Part shown: piece after piece, positions 1-5,879 of the stretch
Layout: every line of letters starts with the position of its first letter
Position numbering within the stretch: the stretch's first letter is position 1
Assembly: GCA_949840605.1 (NCBI GenBank)
Contig: CATKXN010000116.1
Location: 1 to 8,948, forward strand
Direction of reading: 5' to 3'
DNA from: an uncultured Alistipes sp.
GTDB taxonomy: Bacteria > Bacteroidota > Bacteroidia > Bacteroidales > Rikenellaceae
Length of the DNA: 8,948 nt
Notes under the pieces: generated by a model
What the model saw: only the letters and a program-made list of their open reading frames with translations
The model's database searches: none
Told to the model about the DNA's origin: nothing
Position numbers and translations under genes: made by a program

Positions 1-1047
1 GCCCTCGATGCCGATCTTGCCCGCATCGCGGCACGCCTTCTCCGATCCCAGCGTCACGTAGTCGTCGTACTTGATGACTTCGGCGCGGATGAACCCCTTT
101 TCGAAGTCGGTGTGGATGATTCCGGCGGTCTGCGGGGCTTTCATGCCGCGCGAATAGGTCCACGCACGGGTCTCGTCGGCTCCGGTGGTGAAGAACGTTT
201 CGAGATTGAGCAATTTGTAGGCCGATTTGATCAGGCGCGCCACGCCCGACTCCTCCAGCCCGAGGTCTTCGAGGAACATCTGACGCTCCTCGTAGCTCTC
301 CAATTCGGCGATGTCGGCCTCCGTGGCGGCGGCGATGACGAGCATTTCGGCTTTCTCTCCGGCGATGGCTTCCCGGACGGCTTCGGTATAGGCATTGCCC
401 GTCGCGGCGCTCTTCTCGTCGACGTTGCAGACGTAGAGCACCGGCTTGTCGGTCAGCAGGTTCAGGTCGGCGACCAGTTTGCGGTCCTCCTTTTCGAGTT
501 CGACCGTGCGGGCCGAGAGGCCCTGCTCCAGTGCCGCCTTGTACTGCAGCAGCAGCTCGACGGCACGCTTGGCGTTCTTGTCGCCGCCCGAGGTGGCCTG
601 TTTCTGGATCTTGCCCAGACGTCCCTCTACGGTTTCGAGGTCTTTCAGCTGCAGTTCCGTGTCGATGATGCCCTTGTCGCGCACGGGGTCGATCGTGCCG
701 TCGACGTGGGTGATGTTGCCGTTGTCGAAGCAGCGCAGAACGTGGATGATCGCGTGGGTGTTGCGGATGTTGCCGAGGAATTTGTTGCCGAGGCCTTCGC
801 CTTTCGACGCGCCCTTCACCAGTCCCGCGATGTCGACGATCTCGATCGTCGTGGGGACCACGCGTTTGGGGTTGTCGATCTCGGCCAGCCGGATCAGCCG
901 TTGGTCGGGGACCGTGATGACGCCCACGTTGGGCTCGATGGTGCAGAAAGGAAAGTTCGCCGCCTGCGCCTTTGCGTTGGACAGGCAGTTGAAAAGGGTC
1001 GATTTACCCACGTTCGGCAGACCGACTATGCCGCATTGTAATGCCAT
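1..1047 (-). CDS. ychF: YchF/OLA1-family redox-regulated P-loop ATPase (3' end cut off by window edge)
   Basis: YchF is a universally conserved cytoplasmic TRAFAC-class NTPase that binds ribosomes and prefers ATP to GTP. The reading frame starts with ATG at 1047 (MALQCGIVGLPNVGKST) and stays open to base 1, giving 349 codons. The family is usually about 363-367 residues, so roughly 17 C-terminal residues lie outside the window. Visible motifs: Walker A GLPNVGKST at residues 9-17; the G3-like segment DIAGLVKGASKGEGLG at about 72-87, typical of YchF; and NVDE at about 208-211, the NxxE form of the G4 motif that in this family goes with ATP rather than GTP specificity. A TGS domain occupies about residue 280 onward (FTTGADETRAWT, then DFEKGFIRAEV). 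It is divergent from the operon that begins at 1534. No Shine-Dalgarno sequence precedes the ATG. Family assignment is secure. Confidence 0.97.
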   Translation of the reverse strand, partial: MALQCGIVGLPNVGKSTLFNCLSNAKAQAANFPFCTIEPNVGVITVPDQRLIRLAEIDNPKRVVPTTIEIVDIAGLVKGASKGEGLGNKFLGNIRNTHAIIHVLRCFDNGNITHVDGTIDPVRDKGIIDTELQLKDLETVEGRLGKIQKQATSGGDKNAKRAVELLLQYKAALEQGLSARTVELEKEDRKLVADLNLLTDKPVLYVCNVDEKSAATGNAYTEAVREAIAGEKAEMLVIAAATEADIAELESYEERQMFLEDLGLEESGVARLIKSAYKLLNLETFFTTGADETRAWTYSRGMKAPQTAGIIHTDFEKGFIRAEVIKYDDYVTLGSEKACRDAGKIGIEG

Positions 1048-1092
1048 AGGTTCGTTGTTCGTTAAAATATCGTTTCATTTGGAAATAGTCCA

Positions 1093-1100
1093 CAAAGATA
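1093..1100 (-). promoter_or_regulatory. Bacteroidota-type -7 promoter element for ychF
   Basis: Read on the minus strand this is TATCTTTG, an exact match to the Bacteroidota -7 consensus TAnnTTTG. It would start transcription near 1086-1088, giving a leader of about 40 nt before the ychF ATG at 1047. I see no TTTG at the usual 19-23 bp upstream spacing, so the -33 element is weak or absent. The assignment rests on the motif and its position only. Confidence 0.6.
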
Positions 1101-1123
1101 GGAATTTCTTTTCATTTCGGAGC

Positions 1124-1148
1124 GTGCGGACGTCACAAATGTCCGCAC
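1124..1148. repeat. Perfect 8-bp inverted repeat upstream of the ychF promoter
   Basis: GTGCGGAC (1124-1131) and GTCCGCAC (1141-1148) are perfect reverse complements separated by 9 bases. In the ychF direction the dyad lies about 24-48 bp upstream of the -7 element, over the -33 region. That position suits a regulator binding site or a small hairpin. No T-run follows on either strand, so a terminator is unlikely. The dyad is seen directly; any function is inference. Confidence 0.4.
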
Positions 1149-1254
1149 CGGATCGGTTTCGGGCAAAAGGTTTCCGCCGGCGCCGGATATTCCTGAAATT
1201 TTTGCTACCTTTGGCTCCGCCTTGGATACTCCCGCCCGGCAAAATGCAAGCGAA

Positions 1255-1286
1255 CTTGCTTTTGCCTGCGTTTATTCGTATCTTTG
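1255..1286 (+). promoter_or_regulatory. Intact promoter-like element in the first close repeat unit
   Basis: CTTG at 1255-1258, a 20-bp spacer and TATCTTTG at 1279-1286 match the Bacteroidota -33/-7 layout on the plus strand, with one mismatch in the -33. Transcripts from here would read through the following units toward the operon at 1534. Equivalent positions in the next two units (1354-1360 and 1428-1434) have lost one base and read TACTTTG. This copy and the last one are therefore the intact plus-strand versions among the close copies. Confidence 0.4.
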
Positions 1287-1477
1287 GCTGCGCCGAAGAT
1301 ACTCCGCCTCGGAAAAAATGCAAACGAGCTTGCTTTTTCTCTCGGCTTATTCGTACTTTGGCTGCGCCGAAGATACTCCGCCTCGGAAAAAATGCAAATG
1401 AGCTTGCTTTTTCTCTCGGCTTATTCGTACTTTGGCTGCGCCGAAGATACTCCGCCTCGGAAAAAAATGCAAACGAG

Positions 1478-1511
1478 TTTGCTTTTTTCTCTCGGCTTAT
1501 TCGTATCTTTG
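1478..1511 (+). promoter_or_regulatory. Probable main promoter of the five-gene operon, formed by the last repeat copy
   Basis: TTTG at 1478-1481 and TATCTTTG at 1504-1511 match the -33 and -7 consensus exactly; the spacer is 22 bp, slightly long. Transcription would start around 1516-1518 and leave a leader of about 16-18 nt before the ATG at 1534, which includes a GGAGG. This is the best promoter match in the array and the closest to a gene. Confidence 0.65.
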
Positions 1512-1523
1512 GTGCTTGAAATC

Positions 1524-1528
1524 GGAGG
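1524..1528 (+). promoter_or_regulatory. Shine-Dalgarno sequence GGAGG fixing the start at 1534
   Basis: GGAGG lies 5 bases before the ATG at 1534. The reading frame is open further upstream to 1432, but that extension translates the repeat array and would begin upstream of the promoter at 1504. The GGAGG and the promoter together decide for 1534. A canonical Shine-Dalgarno sequence stands out here because the other starts in the window lack a clear one. Confidence 0.65.
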
Positions 1529-1533
1529 TAATT

Positions 1534-2841
1534 ATGGATTTGAAAACGATACAGGGCGAATTGCAGCAGCTTTCGGCTATCGTCGAAGGGTGGGTCCGGA
1601 CGGACGAAGTTCCGGCCCTCGAACGCGACCTGGCGCTCGAAAAACTGCGGTCGGTGTATGATAAGGTGTACTTCGGTGCGGAATCCGCTGCGGAGATTCC
1701 CGCTGGGGAGGAGGGCGCTGCAGAGGTGATCGACCTGGGCGACGTGCTCTCGCTCGATCCGTTCGCCGTACCGGAAGAATCGGCGTCGGAGCCGGAAACT
1801 GCGGCCCCGGCCGCCGAAGAGGCGTTCCCGGAATCCGTCGCAGAGCCGGAACCCGTCGCAGCCCCGGAGTTTGTCGCGGAGCCCCGACCCGTCATGGAGC
1901 CGGAGCCGGTGGCGGTTTCTGAATCCCAGGCCGTTGCCGTTTCCGCAACCGCTGCCGAACCTGCACCTGCTGTCCCGGAATCGGTCGCAGAACCGATCGG
2001 CGAGCCCGTTCCGGAGCCCGCACCCGTTGAGCCGGAACCGGTCGCGGCTTCAGAGCCGGAGCCGGAAACGAAACCCGAAAAACCCCGTTATGTGGCGCCT
2101 ACGCTGTTCGGGCTGGAGGAGGAGACCATCCGCCACCGCAATAAACAGCGCGTCATCATGTCGCTTTACGATACGGTCGCCGAAACGCCCGCCCGGCCGC
2201 AACCGGCACCGAAGCCGACCGCGGAACCGGCACCGAAGCCCGGTCCGGCGCCTGCGGAAACCCCGGCCCCCGTTCCCGTGGATATTCCCGTTCCGACACC
2301 CGTAGCCGCAGCCGAAGAACCAGCCGCAGCCGAAGAACCAACTGTGGTCGAGGAGCCTGCCGCAGTTGAGGCGCCTGCCGCGGTTCCGGAAGTTCCTGCC
2401 GGGACGTCCGAACTCAGGGATACGCACGCCGATCCGCAGTCCGCTCCCGAGCCGGAACCTGAACCGGAAGACGAACCCGGCTTCGAGGAGATCACGCTGG
2501 AAACGGCCGTTCCCGCCGGGGCCGTGCTGGGCGACGTCATCAACCACGACGTGCAGACGCTGGCCGACACGCTCGCCGCGCCGCGCGACCGCGCTTCGGA
2601 ACTGCGCCGCAGCGAGCCCGTCACCGACCTGCGCAAGGCCATCGGCATCAACGACAAATTTCTGATGATCCGCGACCTCTTCGGGGGCGACGGCGCGGCT
2701 TACGAGCGGGCGATCGGGACGCTCAACGAGTGCGCCGATTTCGACGACTGCATGATCTATATCGCCGAGAACTATGCGTGGAACCCCAATTCCGACGGGG
2801 TGAAGCTGCTGATGGATCTGCTCGAGCGCAAATTTGCCTGA
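1534..2841 (+). CDS. Uncharacterised protein with conserved ends and a Pro/Glu/Ala-rich disordered middle
   Basis: A 435-residue protein with no signal peptide or membrane segment, so probably cytoplasmic. Three parts look structured. The first is an N-terminal helix-rich segment (residues 1-50, MDLKTIQGELQQL through ALEKLRSVYDKVYF). The second is a short central segment (about 183-213, PRYVAPTLFGLEEET then KQRVIMSLYD). The third is a C-terminal domain (about 340-435, NHDVQTLADTL, then LRKAIGINDKFLMIRDLFGG and a tail rich in Asp, Tyr and Trp). Between them lie two long linkers made almost entirely of Pro, Glu, Ala and Val, including EPEP and AAAEEP repeats. The RKAIGINDKF type of C-terminal domain resembles conserved uncharacterised Bacteroidales proteins as I recall them, but I know no function. 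It is first in the operon; rsmI begins 5 bases after its stop. Confidence 0.85.
   Translation: MDLKTIQGELQQLSAIVEGWVRTDEVPALERDLALEKLRSVYDKVYFGAESAAEIPAGEEGAAEVIDLGDVLSLDPFAVPEESASEPETAAPAAEEAFPESVAEPEPVAAPEFVAEPRPVMEPEPVAVSESQAVAVSATAAEPAPAVPESVAEPIGEPVPEPAPVEPEPVAASEPEPETKPEKPRYVAPTLFGLEEETIRHRNKQRVIMSLYDTVAETPARPQPAPKPTAEPAPKPGPAPAETPAPVPVDIPVPTPVAAAEEPAAAEEPTVVEEPAAVEAPAAVPEVPAGTSELRDTHADPQSAPEPEPEPEDEPGFEEITLETAVPAGAVLGDVINHDVQTLADTLAAPRDRASELRRSEPVTDLRKAIGINDKFLMIRDLFGGDGAAYERAIGTLNECADFDDCMIYIAENYAWNPNSDGVKLLMDLLERKFA
2305..2340 (+). repeat. Perfect in-frame 18-bp tandem duplication in the linker
   Basis: GCCGCAGCCGAAGAACCA occurs twice back to back (2305-2322 and 2323-2340), encoding AAAEEP-AAAEEP. 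The exact identity at DNA level, including synonymous positions, suggests a recent slippage or duplication event inside an already repetitive Pro/Glu/Ala linker. Confidence 0.9.
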
Positions 2842-2846
2842 CAGCG

Positions 2847-3542
2847 ATGGCCAAACTCTATATCGTACCTACGCCGATCGGCAATCTGGACGACATCACG
2901 CTGCGTGCGGTGAACGTCCTGCGCAGCGTGGATTTCATCCTGGCGGAGGATACGCGCACGACGTCGTTCCTGCTGAAGCATCTCGGCATCGAGCAGAAAC
3001 TCCGTTCGCACCATAAGTTCAACGAGCACGCTACGGTGCGGCTGGTCGCCGAGTCGATCGCCGCGGGGCGCGACGCCGCCTTGGTGTCGGACGCCGGGAC
3101 GCCGGGCATTTCGGACCCGGGGTTCCTGCTCGTGCGCACGTGCGTCGAGGCGGGGATCGAGGTCGAGACGCTGCCCGGGGCCACGGCGCTGATCCCGGCG
3201 CTGGTGCAGAGCGGGTTTCCCTGCGACCGCTTCTGTTTCGAAGGGTTTCTGCCCCAGAAGAAGGGTCGCAGCAAGCAGTTGCAGACGCTGGCCGACGAGG
3301 AGCGGACGATGGTTTTCTACGAGTCGCCCTATCGTGTGGTGAAGTGTCTGGAGCAGTTCGCCGAGGTGTTCGGCCCCGAACGCCGGGTTTCGGTGTCGCG
3401 GGAGCTGACCAAAAAATTCGAACAGACCGTGCGCGGCACCGTCGCCGAGGTGCTGGACCATTTCCGGACGACCGAGCCCAAAGGGGAGTTCGTGATCGTC
3501 GTGGCCGGAAAGCCCAGGGCGCGGCGCACGCAGGAGGAGTAA
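2847..3542 (+). CDS. rsmI: 16S rRNA (cytidine1402-2'-O)-methyltransferase RsmI
   Basis: RsmI transfers a methyl group from S-adenosylmethionine to the 2'-hydroxyl of C1402 in the decoding centre of 16S rRNA. The 231-residue product shows the tetrapyrrole-methylase-fold signatures in order: VPTPIGNLDDITLRA at residues 7-21, AEDTR at 33-37, LVSDAGTPGISDPG at 79-92, PGATALIPAL followed by FEGFLPQKKGR, FYESPYR, SRELTKKFE and GEFVIVV near the C-terminus. It is shorter than the E. coli enzyme (286 residues) but complete in motif content. The ATG at 2847 is chosen because the conserved LYIVPTPIGN begins right after it; upstream in-frame ATGs would overlap the preceding gene. It lies 5 bases after the previous stop, with no clear Shine-Dalgarno sequence, so translational coupling is likely. 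Confidence 0.97.
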   Translation: MAKLYIVPTPIGNLDDITLRAVNVLRSVDFILAEDTRTTSFLLKHLGIEQKLRSHHKFNEHATVRLVAESIAAGRDAALVSDAGTPGISDPGFLLVRTCVEAGIEVETLPGATALIPALVQSGFPCDRFCFEGFLPQKKGRSKQLQTLADEERTMVFYESPYRVVKCLEQFAEVFGPERRVSVSRELTKKFEQTVRGTVAEVLDHFRTTEPKGEFVIVVAGKPRARRTQEE

Positions 3543-3562
3543 TCAACTGAAAAAGACCGGTT

Positions 3563-4948
3563 ATGGAAAATAATCATACGGACAATACGCAGCAGATGCG
3601 GCGCTCGTTCTCGGCATGGATCGGGGAGTTGCGCGAATTTATGAAGGGACGGTTCAGTCTCGAGGAGGATCAGGCACAGCGCGACGAGGTCGTGGCCGCC
3701 ATCTCGAAGGGCGTGGAGTTCCGCGGCGTCAACCTTTGGGTGCTGATCTTCGCCACGATGATCGCATCGCTGGGTCTGAATGTCAACTCGGCCGCCGTGA
3801 TTATCGGCGCGATGCTCATTTCGCCGATCATGGGCCCGATCATGGGCGTCGGCCTTTCGCTGGGCATCAACGACTTCGACCTGCTGAAAAAGTCGCTGCG
3901 CAACCTGACGCTGATGTTCATCGTCGCGATCATCACCTCGACGGTCTATTTCTTCATCTCACCCCTCTCGTCGAACAGCAGCGAACTGCTGGCGCGCACC
4001 GTGCCTACGACCTACGACGTGCTGATCGCCCTCTTCGGCGGTCTGGCGGGCATCGTGGCGCAGACGCGGCAGGACCGCACCTCGACGGTGATTCCCGGCG
4101 TGGCCATCGCCACGGCGCTGATCCCGCCCCTCTGCACGGCGGGGTTCGGACTGGCCACGGGGCAGTTCAAATTCTTTTTCGGGGCGTTCTACCTCTTCTT
4201 CATCAACTCGGTTTTCATCGCCCTGGCGACCTACGCTATCGTGCGCTTCCTGAAATACGAGAAGAAGGCTTTCATCGACAAGAACCGCGAACGTACGGTC
4301 AAACGGCTGATGATGGTCATCACGCTGGTGACCTTTATCCCGAGCGTCATCATCGGCTTCCACATGGTCCGGGTTTCGTTGTTCGAGGCCGTAGCCGACA
4401 AATATGTGTCGCAGGTCTTCAATTTCCCGCATACGCGCGTGATCGAGTGCAACAAATACTATGCGCGGGGCAAAACCCCGTCGCAGATCGAACTGCTGCT
4501 GGTCGGCGAACCGCTGGGCGAGGAGGTGATCGAGAACGCCCGGACGCAGCTGGGCGGTTTCGGATTGGAGGAGACCGAACTGGTCGTCCGGCAGGCCAAC
4601 ACCGAAGACAAGATCGACGTGGCGTCGTTGCAGCAGAGTTACAAGGAGCTGCTGGAGGAGAAAAACCGCCGCATCGGGGAGATGGCTTCGCAGCTGAAAC
4701 GCTATCGGGTGACGAACGTCGAGGTGGACGACATTTCGCGCGAGGTGGGTGCCATGATGGAGAACATCGGGGCCATTTCGCTGACCAAGGGCATCACTTT
4801 CGACGTGAAGGGCACGCCCGGCGATACGACGCTCGTGTGCGTGGTGACGCCCAGGGACCCTGCGGCGCCGATCGACCGGGAGACGCTCGCCCGCTGGCTG
4901 AAAATACGCACCAAGGTCGAGAACGTGAAACTCTTCGTGGAACCTTAA
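3563..4948 (+). CDS. DUF389-family multi-pass inner-membrane protein
   Basis: A 461-residue protein of the DUF389 (uncharacterised hydrophobic domain) family; no biochemical function is known to me. A hydrophilic N-terminus of about 55 residues precedes a membrane domain with about seven hydrophobic segments near residues 57-74, 77-100, 114-133, 150-167, 176-198, 203-229 and 248-268. The second holds the hallmark SAAVIIGAMLISPIMGPIMG, and the fifth holds IPGVAIATALIPPLCTAGFG. About 190 soluble residues follow. They include a charged, probably coiled-coil stretch (about 356-375, QQSYKELLEEKNRRIGEMAS) and end in an alpha/beta-looking domain (TTLVCVVTPRD through VKLFVEP). It sits 20 bases after rsmI and 13 before the acyltransferase gene, so it is within the operon. 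The start lies before the conserved core, and no Shine-Dalgarno sequence is obvious. Confidence 0.93.
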   Translation: MENNHTDNTQQMRRSFSAWIGELREFMKGRFSLEEDQAQRDEVVAAISKGVEFRGVNLWVLIFATMIASLGLNVNSAAVIIGAMLISPIMGPIMGVGLSLGINDFDLLKKSLRNLTLMFIVAIITSTVYFFISPLSSNSSELLARTVPTTYDVLIALFGGLAGIVAQTRQDRTSTVIPGVAIATALIPPLCTAGFGLATGQFKFFFGAFYLFFINSVFIALATYAIVRFLKYEKKAFIDKNRERTVKRLMMVITLVTFIPSVIIGFHMVRVSLFEAVADKYVSQVFNFPHTRVIECNKYYARGKTPSQIELLLVGEPLGEEVIENARTQLGGFGLEETELVVRQANTEDKIDVASLQQSYKELLEEKNRRIGEMASQLKRYRVTNVEVDDISREVGAMMENIGAISLTKGITFDVKGTPGDTTLVCVVTPRDPAAPIDRETLARWLKIRTKVENVKLFVEP

Positions 4949-4961
4949 CCGCACGGCAGGC

Positions 4962-5879
4962 ATGAAAACGACGGAACTGACCCTCATGCAGCGAATCGGG
5001 CTGGAGACGCTCTGGCTGGGGGCGCGCGTGTTCGCCGCAATGCCGTACTGGTTCAAATATTACGTGGTCGAGAATCTGGTCTTCGTGCTGCTTTACTACT
5101 GTCTGCGTTATCGTATGAAGGTCGTGAAGACCAATCTCCGGAACTCGTTTCCCGAGAAGGACGGGCGCGAGCTGGCCGTCATCCGGAGGCGGTTCTACCG
5201 CACGCTGGCCGAGATTTTCGTCGATACGATCAACCTGGCCGGCGTGACTCCCGAAAAGGGCCGTTCCCTGCTCACGGTCAGGGGGCTGGAGGAGCAGAAG
5301 GAGCGGGTCGCAGGCCGCGACTGGATCGCCATGACGGCCCATTTCGGGTGCTGGGAATATTGCTCGTTCTGGGGATTCTACGATCCTACGCAGATTGTCG
5401 TCGCCGTTTACCATCCGCTGCGGAGCCGAATCGTGGAGGCGCTCTACCAGCGTCTCCGCAACGGGGATTACGCCCGGACCGTATCGATGAAGGAGAGCCT
5501 GCGCTTCTACCTGCGCAACCGGGCGGAGGGCATCGGAGGGCGGAATCTCGTGATGGGGCTTATCGCCGACCAGAATCCCCCGCGGCGTCCCGACAGCCAT
5601 TGGTTCCGCTTTCTCAATCAGGATACGATCTTCTTCGACGGGGGTGAGAAACTGGCTCTGCGCTGCCGGCTTCCGGTCTATTTCGTGAAGATGGAGCGCC
5701 TGCGGCGGGGGCGCTATGAAATGTCCTTCGAGCTGATCTACGACGGAAAAGAGGAGGTCGCCGAATACGAAATCACGCAGCGCTACGTTCGTATGCTGGA
5801 GGCGGAGATCTGCCGGCATCCCGAACTCTGGATGTGGTCGCACCGCCGTTGGAAACACAAACGAAATGCCAGTCGCTAA
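4962..5879 (+). CDS. LpxL/HtrB-type lysophospholipid (lipid A) acyltransferase
   Basis: A 305-residue membrane-associated acyltransferase of the LpxL/HtrB/LpxM superfamily, which adds a secondary acyl chain to lipid A or a related acceptor using acyl-ACP on the cytoplasmic face. The hallmark HX4(D/E) catalytic motif is present as AHFGCWEY (His127, Glu132). Further family signatures are IADQNPP (201-207) and the C-terminal ELWMWSHRRWK (288-298). A hydrophobic stretch at about 36-47 (VENLVFVLLYYC) suits a membrane anchor. Length is typical of the family. Start at 4962 gives the usual N-terminal extent; Met9 is a possible alternative. Its last 14 bases overlap the glycosyltransferase gene, so the two are probably co-translated. 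The exact acceptor cannot be told from the sequence, so no lpx symbol is assigned. Confidence 0.93.
   Translation: MKTTELTLMQRIGLETLWLGARVFAAMPYWFKYYVVENLVFVLLYYCLRYRMKVVKTNLRNSFPEKDGRELAVIRRRFYRTLAEIFVDTINLAGVTPEKGRSLLTVRGLEEQKERVAGRDWIAMTAHFGCWEYCSFWGFYDPTQIVVAVYHPLRSRIVEALYQRLRNGDYARTVSMKESLRFYLRNRAEGIGGRNLVMGLIADQNPPRRPDSHWFRFLNQDTIFFDGGEKLALRCRLPVYFVKMERLRRGRYEMSFELIYDGKEEVAEYEITQRYVRMLEAEICRHPELWMWSHRRWKHKRNASR

Larger units (their letters stand above)
1206..1511. repeat. Tandem array of 73-76 bp promoter-bearing, double-hairpin repeat units
   Basis: Four consecutive units are present: a divergent one at 1206-1278, then three close copies at 1279-1353, 1354-1427 and 1428-1503. The array ends inside a fifth copy of the -7 motif (1504-1511). 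Adjacent close copies differ by only a few substitutions and homopolymer changes. Each unit begins with TAnnTTTG or a one-base-shorter form, then has hairpin 1 (arms GTATCTTTGGC and GCCGAAGATAC, 3-base loop, in the 1278-1302 copy). Next comes the stretch TCCGCCTCGG, a run of A, a 14-base near-palindrome of the GCAAACGAGTTTGC type, a run of T, and CTCTCGGCTTATTCG. The near-palindrome with its A and T runs forms hairpin 2. No protein is plausible here: all frames across it are low-complexity repeats. It fills most of the 486-base gap between ychF and the operon; 1149-1205 shows nothing recognisable. Confidence 0.9.

Noticed and set aside
1075..1323. 82-residue minus-strand open frame in the intergenic region
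   Set aside because: It begins in the repeat array and spans the inverted repeat and the ychF promoter; the protein is unlike any family I recognise and has no start signal.
1206..1511. CRISPR array
   Set aside because: The 73-76 bp units abut without unique spacers and contain promoter motifs; no cas genes are nearby.
446..1519. Long plus-strand open frames running from inside ychF through the repeats
   Set aside because: They are antisense to a clear gene and then read repeat DNA, giving Ser/Arg-rich low-complexity sequence with no family resemblance.
1432..1533. N-terminal extension of the uncharacterised protein to the upstream ATG at 1432
   Set aside because: It would translate the repeat array and start upstream of the best promoter; ATG at 1534 has a GGAGG at proper spacing.
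2730..2846. Upstream start for rsmI
   Set aside because: It would overlap the preceding gene by over 100 bases; the conserved RsmI N-terminus begins right after the ATG at 2847.
3959..5056. 365-residue minus-strand open frame opposite the DUF389 and acyltransferase genes
   Set aside because: It is a mirror frame of GC-rich coding DNA; the plus strand encodes recognisable conserved proteins throughout.
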